Below, piece after piece: positions 43,761-55,908 of a stretch of 64,000 nucleotides of DNA. Numbering within the stretch: the stretch's first letter is position 1; each line of letters opens with the position of its first letter. The stretch covers positions 62,001-126,000 of the forward strand of contig MCFE01000173.1 of NCBI GenBank assembly GCA_002104905.1, given 5' to 3'. The position numbers and the translations under genes are program-made. The notes under the pieces were generated by a model, which saw only the letters and a program-made list of their open reading frames with translations, did no database searches and was not told the DNA's origin. The stretch is from Basidiobolus meristosporus CBS 931.73 (taxonomy: Eukaryota; Basidiobolomycota; Basidiobolomycetes; Basidiobolales; Basidiobolaceae).

Positions 43761-44480
43761 CTGGTGTCTTTGTCAATAGGTCTCTATGGTAAAAGCTCCT
43801 GCTTCTCTAGCTTCCTAGGTGCTCCAAGTGTCTCCAAAGGCCTCTGTGTGTCTTGTGCACTACCCTAAAAAGCTCCTTGATGGCAGGTCTGAGATGAACT
43901 GTTGAAGGCAGGTGCAGTGATCAACTGCTAATCAATAAGGTAGAAGTGTTACTGATAGAAGTGATGATTTATTGATGAGGGATTGCTTTCCCTTAAATAC
44001 TTTTCCTGATTGCCAAGTGATTACTAATGACAAGGTTCTAGAAGATTCTAGGCATCAGTGGAATTCTTGATGACATCACTATGAGCTAAAAATATGCCAA
44101 GAATGTCCTGGAAGGTTCTAAAGGGCACAGCACATCCAACCAATCAGGAATCAGTAGTCTGAAACCTGTGCGACATAGAAATACCATATATGGTATTGAA
44201 ATGGTAGGGATGGTAACACAGACTTAGGTCATCTGTCATGGGTACTGATGCAGGTACTTGCCTTATGTAGATACATATACTGATCACAAAGCTGAATAAC
44301 ATCTGGGATAACTAATGCTAATAACTAATCAGGGTAAACATCTTATGGGGATAATACTGATAATATGGGCAAAAGAAGAATGGGATAATACTGATAAGAT
44401 AAAATATGGATAAGTACATCATAATGACTATATGAATAAACTTGTCTGTGGAAGGTATGTTTACCCTACCACAAAGGTCT
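43761..44480 (-). repeat. Possible LTR, unassigned
   Basis: No gene. On the minus strand there are a tatttaag-type box near 44,000 and an aataaatcat signal near 43,975. ataccatatatggtat near 44,195 recalls the ccatatatggta of L1. No second copy or target duplication was found. Confidence 0.25.
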
Positions 44481-44559
44481 TTGCACAGTGTCCTGGTGGA
44501 ATCAATACTTCTTAGTCATGGTACTTAGAATTTGTGATGGTCTTTTGACAGGATCATTG

Positions 44560-45210
44560 CAACAATCATTCTTAGGGAATCCTCTGGAGCAAAAAATACT
44601 TAGTGCTTTGCTGTGTTTTGATCTTGAATACTGGTGGTGTTGAGATTAAATATTTGTTTTCATCTGATGTCATTTTTTGTGAGACTTTGACTTTTCATCC
44701 AACAGAATATTGCTGGGCTTGATCAGCCTTTTGGCTTTGGTAATATCAAGTCTTCAAGCCTTACTTCTATGGCAATTGCTCAAGAATATACATTGCAGAC
44801 AAACTATTGGCACTTTACTATTTCTAGTACAAAGAGTACTTCTCTGAGGGTAGGTACATTGCTTCCTTCATTGACTCTTATGCTTGCTTAGATAGTCCCC
44901 TGTCCAACTGCATCAAGTGTTCTGTTGTCTTCCATGAACATCTCTTCAATTGAAATTTCTCAATCTTGAGTAAATGTACTTTTGATATGTAAAGTGTTGA
45001 GTTGCTCCAGATTCAATATTCCATGTGTTCAAATCCTTATTTGTAGCTACAATGAGTGCAGACACCAATATTCTCTCTTCATTGGTTGCAGAATTTCTAT
45101 ATTCAGGCCTTTTCTGGTAATTTTTTTTGGTCTGATGTATACCCATTCCTTTTGTAATAGCTACAAGAGCAGTTGCTATTCCCTCTGAATGATCTTGAGT
45201 ACCTCCTATG
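44560..45210 (-). pseudogene. Copia gag/protease remnant, internally deleted
   Basis: On the minus strand, 45,218-44,946 reads ATNEERILVSALIVATNKDL and NTWNIESGATQHFTYQK, the Copia protease active-site region (D/E-S-G-A-T-x-H). It continues with EDNRTLDAVGQGTI-like sequence. It then jumps to CHRSKA-like sequence, matching the CKAYRLYNAKAKKLI block at 31,410, so integrase is deleted. The front of gag is also missing: the Copia LTR at 45,211 lies directly against it. Confidence 0.65.
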
Positions 45211-45558
45211 TGTTGCAATATTCTGAGGAGAATCGGAAGTGATGTGGAGAACTGTAGGATTTACATGCTATTCACTTGTAGATTTATTGATCAAAAATGT
45301 TGTATCTATACTTTTGATAAAGTAGAGCAAACAAACATATAGTGTTTGTTAAGGAAGGTCCTAAGAATATGTGCGCAAAGCTTGGGGGCTTTTGGACAAC
45401 TTTGAGAAATATCATAATCTGGATACCTGATATTTTGGTATAAATATTTTTGGTAAATCCCAACTAGAAATTTGGTCAGGACAGAATGCTATTCAAAGAA
45501 TAAGATCAATGTGACCAAGTTAGCATGCATATTCATGTGAAAACTTAATAATCTTAAC
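45211..45558 (-). repeat. Copia-type LTR
   Basis: Plus-strand start tgttgcaatattctgag. Contains ggtcctaagaatatgtgcgc and gacaactttgag, shared with the other minus-strand Copia LTRs. The right end is diverged (aataatcttaac). Confidence 0.75.
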
Positions 45559-48103
45559 CCTCCCACGCAACAAAGTATTTATAAGTGATAAATATATATT
45601 GCAAGTGTGCAATCTGTAATACATGTATAGGACTTAACTGATTTGCATACTGAACTAATATATCATCCAACAGGATATGATTGACTGTTCAACTTAATGA
45701 AACAAGTTACTTGTTATTCAATGTGCATATCTACTCAATAGTATGCCTCAAAAATCTGACTGTTCTGATTGTTATACTAACAATTAAATTTAGTCAGCTG
45801 TACATGCTTGAATAATGAGCTGAGCCTAATTGTCTGATTGTAATAATGCTATATAGCCACTGGGCTATCCAATGCTTCTTATTTGAGCAAAACTGACCCA
45901 CCTTTGGTCAAGTCATGGTTTTGTCATTTACAGCAGATTGTGAGTTTCTGTATTTCCAGGCAACAGTCTAATTCAATGTGATAACTTCACTGTATGTCCA
46001 TATTAGGCTCAGGGACACCTACTTCCATCCTATGGACTCTGAATGAGGTAAAAGAAATGACCTATATTGGGCCAAGTTAAGGTTTTGTCATTTACGCCTG
46101 ATCCAGATTATCCTCATTTCCAGGCACTGCAGCACATACAACTTGGCCAAAAAAAGGCTTTTACTCAACTCTGAGCTTGAATGGCCTGCTCTCACTTGAT
46201 TCATGCTTGTTTAGTGACTCTGATCCACCGAAAATGATATAGAGTGGGCATAGTGACTTCCTTAAGTAGCAGTAACTTTCTTTGGATTGATTACTTCATA
46301 TACAGTAGAATCAAAGTCTTTTGCTTCTTGATTTACCCAGTTTGGTATCAGACAATACCATAGGTTGTTTGGTAGCTATTTTTAGAGTGCTTCCATTGAC
46401 TTAGATTGATACAGCTGCTTTTCTCTTAACTGAATATACATGTAGAGTAGAGATTGGTACTTTTCCAAAAGTGATACTCTCCTTAACCAGGGCCTTGATT
46501 ATGCTTAATTCTCCTGATAGTTATGTTCAAACTTGCGCTTGGTTTGCAAGGCTAACTGATCTTCTTGGCATCTTCAGAAGTAATAAAAAGCTATCTGGTT
46601 GATCCTTGCACCTTTTTCTTTCAGCTCCATAGACAGCAGACATCAAGACTTCTGCTTTAAATAATCTGCTCCAATATATACCATAATATCTGAAAGATTC
46701 TGTTGAAGTTTCAGGGCTCTTCTGGGGTTTGTGGCATGTGAACTTTGTAAAAGAGGCTCTATGAAGTATATCTGCATTGCCAGAGAGTCCAAATAGAGCC
46801 TACATAGGTTTTGACTCCATTTGGGAAGTACCCTAATTTGAGGTAGTAGAATTTTTGCATTTTGTTCTTTTTTTTCTGCTGATGACCCAACAAAGTTCCT
46901 TTTGTGGGATGGTTCTGTACTTCCTTACAGGTGGAACCACAGTGTGTCTGAGCATATAGGACCTCATGACACCATTGGTCTGGAATATAAGACTATTTGA
47001 GAGTGATAAAATTGAAATTGACATCTACTTAGATCAATTGTATTTTTGATAGAATTAACCAAATTTAATCAAATAAGCTGTATTTGAAAGCTAGCTTCAT
47101 TGGTACTTTGGTATCAGATTCAAAGTATCAGTTTTTTGAGTTGCAGTGCTTGGCAGTGACTTGATCAGTCACAATTCTTCTGATCTGATGCAAAGAATCA
47201 TTTGTCACCAAGTGTTTTCTTGGACTCTAACAAGAGGTATATATAACAAGTATAAAGTACTATGTTATCTTCTGAGTGGCTCTTAGCTGTATACTGGCCA
47301 ACTGTTGCTTGGTTATATACTTCAATCAGGCTTGCAATCATTGCTTCACTCTTTTTGGCCAGTGGTAGAATTTCCTTGAATGGATTTTGCTAAATTTGTA
47401 TAAAACTTTGTTCCACTGATTTGAGACTTAAACTGAGTGAATGCACATCTAACTGCTCCATATTTAGCCCCTGGCTCATTGGTTTCAGCATCAAAACACT
47501 TGAAACAATTACAGCATTCTTTGAATAGATCTTGTAGCAAGTATCCATACTCCAGGTAGATAAAAATGTATTATATATTGGTAGGATCCTGACAGTTGAA
47601 GGAGCCTCTTTCTGAGATCTCCTTCCATCTATAGGCAGCCCAAAACAGTGGTCAACAGCTCTAGTATTTGTATTCTCACTCTGATTTTGAGTGGCAACAA
47701 GTTTGGTGAAATCTTCCTCTGGCAACCATTCAAGAATCATCAATTTTTTTGCAATTCAGGATAATATCCTATTCAAAAGCTTGTCTAACAGTCAATTGAT
47801 GTCATTTGAATACATATAGCACTTTAATTCAATGTAAATTTGGACCCTCAATTGCTGATATAATGCAATTTTCTTCAGTAATGGTTGAGCCTCAGTATAC
47901 TATATTTCTTGACATATTTATATGCCAGCTTGATGAGCTCTCCTTCTTAACTAGCTAGAGTAGTTACTGAATGGGTCTTTTGAAGGCAATGCCTTCTTCT
48001 CCACAGCAATATCCTCATAAACATGGTCCTTTGAGCAGCAGTAGTCATCTTTAACATTGGCAGAGCAATAGTGTGGAAAGTCTTCCTGCAGACTGCAGAA
48101 TTT
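45559..48103 (-). other. Unrecognised, coding-like interior between Copia LTRs
   Basis: Many frame changes. Minus-strand open pieces include EWLPEEDFTKLVATQNQSEN with CFGLPIDGRRSQKEAPSTVR (47,390-47,743) and MLKMTTAAQRTMFMRILLWR (about 48,050). I cannot assign them to gag, protease, integrase or RT. No tRNA or other RNA gene was seen. Confidence 0.35.
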
Positions 48104-48449
48104 TGCAAGAGTCTTGGAGATATTGATAGTGATTGGGAGGACAAGTAGATTTTGTGGCTTTCACTGAATGATATATTGAACGCAAAAGTAGTGTTTAAAC
48201 TTTTGTATGGTCTTGACATAGCAAACATGTAGAATAGATTTAGAAAGATCCCAAGAACATGTGTGCAGAGCTTGGGGCTATTTGGACAGCTTTGAGAATT
48301 CTCATATTCTGGGTACCTGATATTTTTGCAAAAATATTCCAAGTAAATCTAGACAAGAAATTTGGTCAGTATTCTCTAGGATTTGAAGGTAATGATCTAA
48401 GTGACTAAGTTAGGTGAGTATTTAGGTGGAATTACAGATTTTTATGACA
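48104..48449 (-). repeat. Copia-type LTR
   Basis: tgcaagagtcttggag...tttttatgaca on the plus strand (346 bp). Only about 60 bases, containing a Copia leader (aacaagcttggggctcatag), separate it from the next LTR at 48,510. Confidence 0.78.
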
Positions 48450-48509
48450 CAGAAAAGGATCCAAAGTGAAGCAGACACCTAGGGAACAACAAGCTTGGGG
48501 CTCATAGCC

Positions 48510-48854
48510 TGTTGTAATATTCTGAGAAGTATTGGAAGTGATGCGGAGAACTAGAAGATTTACATGCTATACACTTGTAGATTTATTGATCAAAAATGTG
48601 GTATTTATACTTTTGATAAAGTGGAGCAAACAAACATGTAGAGCTTGTTAAGAAAGGGCCTAAGAGTATGTGTGCAAAGTTTGGGGGCTTTTGGACAACT
48701 CTGAGAAAGAGCATAATCCAGGTATCTGATAATTGGGTGAAAATATTCCAAGTTCCAACAAGAAATATGGTCAGGACAGAATGCTACTCAAAGAATAAGA
48801 TCTATGTGACCAAGATAGCATGAATATTTAGGTGACAACTTAATAATTATAACA
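48510..48854 (-). repeat. Copia-type LTR
   Basis: tgttgtaatattctgagaag...aattataaca on the plus strand (345 bp). It is the middle LTR of a three-LTR run. Confidence 0.8.
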
Positions 48855-49150
48855 CTATGGTGGCTGTCACTGTCTATCAAAGTATTTTCTTCTTCCCTCC
48901 TATAAGTGGTTGATTTTCTTGATTTCTCATCGAGCAGCCCTCCACATGCATACTTTGTTCTTTCTTCTGGCACTTTAAGACTTCTTCTCCTAAACTTTTA
49001 GGAGGGCATTCTTCTCCCACCACAACATCCCAAAGACCGCTTTCCTATAGCAGCATCTTCATCTTCACCATCCAGACTTGACAGTGAGATCCATCCAACA
49101 TTTCAGCAGAGGGGAGAATTCCACAGAGTGACAGCACAGGGATCATAGCC
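48855..49150 (-). pseudogene. Miniature Copia interior with gag ends only
   Basis: About 300 bases between two LTRs. On the minus strand it begins with the leader (ggctatgatccctgtgctgt) and the Gag start (LDGSHCQVW-like). It then jumps from KVPEERTK to GLLDEKSRKSTTYRREEENT, the C-terminal part of Gag (compare GRLLDEVLRQLVANKKEEEN at 29,530-29,590). The Gag centre is deleted. With the two flanking LTRs it forms a short, TRIM-like unit. Confidence 0.65.
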
Positions 49151-49496
49151 TGCGGTAAGAGTTATGGAGATGTTGGAAGGGATCGGGAGAACAAGTGGAT
49201 TATGTGGTTTTCACTTGGTGATTTATTCAATGTGAAAGTGATATTTGAACTTCCACATGGTCTTGGCAAAACAAACGTGGGCAATATGTTTGGGAAGGTC
49301 CCAAGGGCATGCGTGCGAAGCTTGGGGCAGTTTGGACAACCCGACAAAATTCCATGTTCTGGGTAGCTGAGATTTTGGTGAAAAGATTCCAGGTAAATCC
49401 CGACCAGGAGTTTGCTCGGAATTCTCAAAGATCTGTAGGGAATGATCCAAGTGACCAAGTTGGGTGAATATTTAGGTGCAATTACGAGTTTTTACA
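49151..49496 (-). repeat. Copia-type LTR at the edge of the element block
   Basis: tgcggtaagagttatgg...gtttttaca on the plus strand (346 bp). It retains more CpG sites than the other LTRs here (for example gcatgcgtgcgaagc), so it may be the youngest or least modified. Host-like sequence begins just to its right. Confidence 0.8.
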
Positions 49497-50129
49497 CCAG
49501 ATTTCTGGGCGGCTATTTGATGCGTGTTGGGCGTCCCAGAGTCCCGAGATGCATTGCATTTGGCATGTGCCCATACTGTACCTCCAATGGGGTAGAATCA
49601 CCCAGTACAATGTTGAACCATCGCTACCCGATATGCCTGCTACAGCTCCAGGCCAATATATATTAGGGTGATGATTGATCATGGATACTGTTGCATCCAT
49701 TGCTGACCGGTTGGCCCACATTCTGAGGCACTATTTCGCAATGGAGAATACATCAGAGCAGCCGCAGAGGACATGTGATATCCACCTCTGAGTTAGGTTG
49801 CAGGATAGAGCCTATATCGATGGCTCCAGCAGCATCCCTGGACTGCCCCCCATAATAACACTGGCCACACTTTTACAAGGCTGTATACCAAGTGTGTACA
49901 CTTTATTGGTAGGGGACGGGGACGGGGATGAGGATGAGGATGAGGATGAGCATGGTGGAAGACACCACTGATCCAAGGACTAGCCCATAAATGATTGGTT
50001 GAATATGTAACAAGCAGCGAAAGCCTCGAGCAATATTCTTCTTGGAGTGAGGCATGGATCACCGCCACTGTAGGGGTCTATAAGGGGGAGGGGAGGAGAG
50101 GGAGGGGATGGTACGTAACAATAGATCAA
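49497..50129. other. Border region and rad4 3' flank
   Basis: No gene recognised. A short (GGGGAC/GAGGAT)n microsatellite lies at 49,912-49,951. Base composition shifts here from AT-rich and CpG-poor to GC- and CpG-richer. Purine-rich gggggaggggaggagaggga at about 50,084-50,106 lies just beyond the rad4 stop codon. Confidence 0.5.
49912..49951 (+). repeat. GGGGAC/GAGGAT microsatellite
   Basis: ggggacggggacggggatga followed by repeats of ggatga, a 6-bp period with one changing base. Confidence 0.8.
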
Positions 50130-53100
50130 CTAAAGGAAGAACCCAGCACCAGTGTCAATTTCAGGCTTCGGCTCGGGCGAGGGGACGTCGTTGGGAGTCT
50201 TGGATAGCTCGACATCTAGGATCAACTGTCAGCAATAGCCGGGAGCACCGAGGAAACCCTACACCACACTTACCATCCATCTCTTCCTCGAATCTCTCCT
50301 GTATGAACGTGGGCTCTGGTTAGCTTCTCGTGCAAATGACATGCCAACCCATTGATGCGTTACCTCCTCCGGGTCGTTCCCGTATTCCTCTTTCAGCCGG
50401 TGGTGGATTCTCAACCCGGTGATCAGCTTCCTCCATTTGGCAAGCGCCGCCATCTCCAGCTTCGTGAACTCCTTCTCTTGTCGATTCCGCTCGAACTCCT
50501 CGTACGCCTAGTGGGATGGTTCGTCAGTGGCGTACCGATTGCCTCGGCTCCGATGCGTCACCCTACCTCCATGATGATCTCCTTGGATTCCACCGGGACA
50601 ACAATCCCCTTGACAACCGGAATACACCTTCGGCAGTGGAATTCGAATCCGACCACCGCCTCCGCATAATCCACCTCCAGTTTTTTGGCTATCCTCGCGA
50701 TACCTTTGACTTTGACCGGGATGACGGTTAGAATGGTTCCGGTAGTCGACTCCGGTCTCACTTACATGGAAGATGCACGGCGCCCTCCGGCAGCATGCTG
50801 TCCTTGTACAAATCGATGTTCCCGAACTTGTTTTTCGGGATTTTGCCCTACGGTAGAGATGTGAGTATTCTAGCGCACGCAACCTGTTTGGCGAGTGGCA
50901 CTTCCACTTACATCGACCACTGGAGGTGGCCTGTATTCTTCGGTTTGCCAGATTCCGTACAGTGCCGATTGCGGGTCAACAGCCTCCCCGGAATCCATGG
51001 CCATCATGTTATGCATGCGCTGCTTATTGATGGTTACCACTCTTGCTTTGACGTACTTGACAGGCTCTTCGCCAGGCTAAGCAGCCATGATTAGTTGGGG
51101 GATTCTAGTTAGGGAAGCAAGGGGCTGGCTCACCTTCACCGTACGCCCCTCTTTCAACCAGGTTTCCGTGGTATGAGTCTAAAAAAAGGATTGTCTAGTA
51201 CACGTCAGCGGCTAGCATTGCTGGGCGATCAATACCTCCTTGACGCAGCTTCTGGGATATATCGGCTCGCCACGAATATGTCCGATAACCGGCCCTTGGG
51301 GATGCAGTACTTCGAACTTCTTTAAATGCCGCTCAAGCACATATAGCGGGTGGTTGTTGAATGCCGCTATGGAGGTAGGCATTGCCTCGGATACCTCGCA
51401 TGAGAGCAACTCGGCATCTTCGAGCTCATCTGCTTGCTATATCCGTAGGGGGTGTGAGTAGGCGTGCTGGAGAGCGCATATCGTTGTCAAGCGCTTACAC
51501 TCTTGTATCGACGGGCATAGAACGACAAGGTCTCCCCCCACCAGTCATACCCATCCTTAGCCACTGGCACTCGGAGCTTCTTGGTCTTCGCGCCCCATTG
51601 TCGGGTGTACCGTCTTGTCACATCTTTTATGCATCCATCTAGAGTTCGAAATCATGGAAATTCAGATACGGAGCTTCTTCTGGACGCATGAGCCTGCTTA
51701 CCAGCTTCATATGCCACCACATAAGCCAGACTGTACGGGTTGTCGGCGGAGGGCTCCATCTCAGCAACCTTGCTTACCAGCCCACGAACACAATCCACAG
51801 AGACCCATTTGTTGTTGTACGGCGAAAGGATCTCGGCCCAGAACAACGGTGGCTCTCCCTCGGCTTTGGTTTCAAGGCGGTGAGTTAGACGCTACCAGTG
51901 ATTCATGAGGAGTGAACCCCGACCCACCTTCTCGTTTCTGACCAAAATATTTACTCTTGCTGGCAGTGACTTCCTCTTTGATGGTTTTCATGACGCCGCT
52001 TTCCACATCGGCGACTCCACTCCTTTGTTTGCCTCTACGTCGCGCGGATTTCTTGGTTGTCTTGGGAGAAGAAGCGCTACTGGATACATCCGAGTTGCCA
52101 TTCTTGGAAGAGCTTGTTGGAGCTTTCAAGGGTGCAGGCTGGAGAGAGATGACCAGTCTGGCCGTCAAGCCAACAGCACGACACAACGCTACAAACAATT
52201 GGGTTGACACCTCAGCGCTTCCACGGGGATAATTGAGAGAGTTAGTCAAGTGTTGCAAATTCATGGAGTCCGCGACTTCCTCGGATTCAACCTAAAACTG
52301 TAATCAGCATCGTACAAACTGGAACTGGCAAGCTCGGTGTGTACGTACAACCTCCTCCTGATCAGTCGTTTGGCATTCGCTGCCAATCACTTCAAAATAG
52401 GCGTACCACCAGGAGGCTAGCTTCTCGATGGCAATCAGGAATCGGCTGTTCTTCACGGTTGCTGTGTCCTTCCGGGTCTCTAGACTGAGCGATGCGTATA
52501 TCTTCTTCGGCAGAGTTGAAAGGGTCAGGGCGCGCAACTCGGAATTGTTACAGATGTTGTTGCGGTAAATCCCATTCGCCAATAGACACAGCAGATGCGC
52601 CTTGTGTGTCTCCAGGCGGATTAGACGTTCCATTTTGGACAAGCCTGAGGATTTCGCCCTGGTTTCGAAGGTTCCGTGAGACCGAGTACATGGCTGACCA
52701 GGAAACGGATATTGATACCAACCTTGGTTTGACCTTCGGAGTGTCCAACGTAATGGTCAATGTTTTGAATTTCGTCTCTTCATAAGGCTCGTCGGCGGAG
52801 ACTTGACTCTCTAGAAAAATCAAATGTGAGTTATCTAAGCCACTAGCATCACAATCTCTCCTTCTGTGCTAACCAGCAACTGTGGACGATTTTTCACTGC
52901 CGTTTCCTGGCACTGCAACCTCCTCCCAGTCTTCCTCCTCCTCGCTTTCTTCATCACTTTCATGTCGTTCTGGCTTTTCCTCTTCAATGGTAGGGAAATC
53001 CGTCGACTTGGCTGCTGGCACTTGTTCAGCAGATGCAGTGAGCCGATGGGCAGTGCCATCATCTGCGCGCTCAGCAATGTCCAACGAGGGATTTTCGGAT

Positions 53101-54254
53101 TTGATGACCGATTTTCCAAGGATCTTACGAGGCATTGGCCCACCCGGTGAGTCCTCGAAGAATTTCGATGTGATTATCGCAGGCGACTTTTCTATTTTCA
53201 AGATCTGCGGTTCGTCTGTTGCATCTAGAGACTCCGCTTGCTGGGCAATTGCGGGTTTTCCAACTTCCTCGTTCGATTGGTCGATTGATTTATGGCTGCT
53301 AGTGAGCTCATTCCGAGCATTCGAATGAATGGATTTCGACTGCAAATCCAAGCCCTGTGTATCATCCACCTGTTTCTCAGCAGCCTCTGCATGAGAATTC
53401 ACCCTATCTATATCAACTGAGAAACGCGATTGGGTGTTTTTTTGTTTCTTTTTGGCTGATGGTTCTTCTCTGTTTACTGGATGCACGTTGCTCCGTTTAC
53501 GAACGATGGCATCATGCTTCTCGGCTGTCTCAGGCTCAGATTCTAATTGTGGGTTCAAGTCTAGCTCTAAATCAAATGTTTCCTCCGGATCTGATTCCAA
53601 CATGGCTGGCATCGGTGGTGGACTAGGAGGCATTTCAATGCGTAGCTTATGTCTACAAGGGCTAGCTTCATTTTGAATATCAATAAACCCATCAGATACA
53701 TCGTCATCAGTCGCCGGGAGCGTTTTAGTAGGAGTTCTTCGCTTCTTTGGTGTGACACTAGACGACTGGCCTTTGGAAGGCATTCCTCTTTTTCGAGGGG
53801 TCGATTTTGGAAGAGGCTCAAAGTCACTGAGATCAGAACCAAGCAAGGAATCTTCAGAGAATTCCGAGGCTTCTGAATATTCGGAGGTCTCTTTGGAATT
53901 CGCCTTCAGCTGCTTTTCTTTCTGAGGCGATTGTTTTTTTGCTGAGCGGGAGGTTACTTTCGAAGCACGATTCGACTTTCTAGCGGGTGCTCTGTCGTTG
54001 CTCTCCTCGATAGCCTCATGGCTGTTATTCGGTTTGGTTAAACTCTGCTCCGAGGAGATGATTTCACGGTCGCTTAGTACTACATCTGAGGAGGCAGCGT
54101 TGGTTGCGGTTGCCTTTTGCTTCTTTGGCTGTTTGCGTTTGGGGGTCGGGGTTTTTTTAGTCGGAGTGTTTTTGGAAGGAGAAGGAGCACTCTCGATCTT
54201 GGCACGGGTTTGACTGCGTAATTGCATCACGAGTACACACAGTGCTGTGCTCAC
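50130..54254 (-). CDS. rad4: Rad4/XPC nucleotide-excision repair protein, 14 exons
   Basis: DNA damage recognition protein; family members work in the nucleus with Rad23. Exons I assign: 54254-52874, 52810-52723, 52658-52352, 52291-51928, 51863-51702, 51638-51499, 51436-51236, 51178-51134, 51076-50912, 50847-50766, 50709-50567, 50507-50364, 50298-50274 and 50215-50130. All introns are GT...AG, 56-65 nt, and the frame closes to 1,110 residues. Residues 1-460 are charged and disordered, with acidic EESEEEEDWEEVAVPG near 440. The transglutaminase-like domain follows (THKAHLLCLLANGIYRNN, QLFVALCRAVGLTARLV, FWAEILSPYNNKWVSVD). BHD1 (IKDVTRRYTRQW, FNNHPLYVLERHLKKFEV), BHD2 (EGRTVK onward) and BHD3 (GKIPKNKFGNIDLYKDSMLP, DYAEAVVGFEFHC) are in order. 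The start could be the second Met (54,227, MQLRSQTRAK). Confidence 0.93.
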
Positions 54255-55908
54255 TCGGTTTCTCTGGTAAGCTTTGAGTAGCGAGGAAACGGTCTACAGG
54301 CCACCACCAATTGTAACAATAAAAGGCTAGTGCTTGTTTGCCTCCCTTAACAAGTGATCAACGTCACAATCTGAAGTTTTTTTTAGATTCATGAAACCAA
54401 TCTTTTCTTCCCGATCTGCACTCGCCAATCGCCTCGGTGATCATCACCATGGCTGCGCCGCATCCACTGACTGCGAACATCAATCATGCGCCTGGTGATT
54501 GTGATTCCTGGGCAACACATGAAACCTCTGGCCATCAGGCAGGCGCTGGTATTCAGACCATCGATCGGCATGAAAAAATGGACGCTCACCCTTCCCAGCA
54601 GTCTCAGCACCATTCTTCTCAGGCAGTAGTCGACGTTTGCTTACATTGTGTACTGGTAATTATGGCATCACGAACAGACGGACAACTATCATCTGGCATT
54701 TGGCGCAACCGGTGGCCCGTTTAAACGGCGCAGGCCATGTGAAGGGACTGGAGCTCTGGTCGGCGGGAATTCGATTCCATTACGGTGGGATTCGTATCTC
54801 GCAGATCGATTTGCCATAATGGCTTGATGAGTGATTATTGAGCAGAAAGATATTACATGTACATTGTATTGGTGGCAGATGCAATGGGCCTTGGAAAATC
54901 AATTGAGCCCGCGCTTGAATATTATCCTATACACCTGCTGGCAGTTGACGCTTTCCTGCCATGACAGGTTAACCGTTGCTTCATACCAACTGGCGCTCTG
55001 CTTCCCCAGAGAGAGCATGCACACGTGAAACGTTTCTGAGGAGCAGTGCTCATAGCATGGTCTTTGGATACTCCGCACATCAAGACCACCCCCTTCCCCA
55101 CCGTCGTAGGCATCCAATCAGGAAGCGATAGGCCAGTCACTTCTCAGTACACTGACTGAAGTATGGGTGGTTTGGTTGCCTGAGGCGCAAATAATAGTTG
55201 GTGGTACATCACACAAATGTGCATTTAACTTTTGCGTATTTTTGTCCAATTGGTCAAATGAGTAGCAGAGCTTTTGGGCCAGTTGCAGCATATTCTTTGC
55301 ATTGTGGGGTTATTCCCGGTTCTTTCCCAAATCCCATCTGTCATATTATCGGGATCAGAGCAGAATTCCCCAATTCTCCACGGGAAACCCTGTCGGGAAA
55401 ATATGGTGAAACGTGGCTCGACCTATATCGGAAATTGATGCAGCAGTGGGATTCTACATATAATGTCGCTCAAATTCAATATGCTAACCTGATAATTCCG
55501 ATGGATGTGCCAGCTTTTAATACGAAGATGATTGAAATTTGAGTGATGTAAGAGATTAATAGTCCATCGTTCCAGATTCCCACCAATGATGTAGAGGATT
55601 CAGACAAAACAATGAATTTCCGATTCATCATTTGTTTACATGCATATAAGCGGATCTGTGAAGTGAGCCGTTTCAGCTTTGCAAACAATCATTTTCCCTT
55701 GCACCTTTCAAATAGATTTCTGCCATCTTGGACTTTTCAAAGCCGTTTGCAACCATTGTTTAATAATATTCATTGATTTCATACACGTAACCTACGGGGA
55801 CATCCATTTTATCCTAGTATATTAATTCCCTCCGTTCAGTCTTGCTTCAACATCGCTTTGCACATCTTGGTCTAGGTCCACATTCATTTGCTGGTTTCAT
55901 AGTGCAAG
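54255..55908. other. Intergenic region between divergent rad4 and Rho genes
   Basis: Both promoters should lie here. A ct-rich tract (ttccctccgttcagtcttgc, about 55,825-55,845) precedes the Rho start. Open frames at 54,437-54,724 and 55,198-55,542 show no motif or intron pattern I recognise, and I do not call them genes. Confidence 0.5.

Larger units (their letters stand above)
45211..48449 (-). mobile_element. Copia-like element with 2.5 kb unrecognised interior
   Basis: Two same-orientation Copia-type LTRs (48,104-48,449 as 5', 45,211-45,558 as 3') flank an interior without recognisable Copia enzymes. A purine-rich gcgtgggaggg (minus strand, about 45,560-45,572) sits at the expected polypurine position before the 3' LTR. 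The interior start (tgctctgccaatgttaaaga, minus strand, about 48,060) resembles the Copia leader and Gag start. This could be a large non-autonomous (LARD-like) element, or the LTRs may come from two different insertions. Confidence 0.5.

Noticed and set aside
49912-49951. Telomere-like repeat at the border of the element block
   Set aside because: The unit is GGGGAC/GAGGAT, the array is short, and it does not match a fungal telomere unit. It is treated as a microsatellite.
52882-53328. Plus-strand open frame rich in Ser opposite rad4 exon 1
   Set aside because: It is a shadow of the acidic Glu/Asp-rich coding sequence on the minus strand. The rad4 exon structure explains the region.
55198-55542. 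Open frame of 114 codons between rad4 and the Rho gene
   Set aside because: No recognisable motif, no supporting intron structure, and it lies in the presumed promoter region. It could be a small gene, but the sequence alone does not support it.
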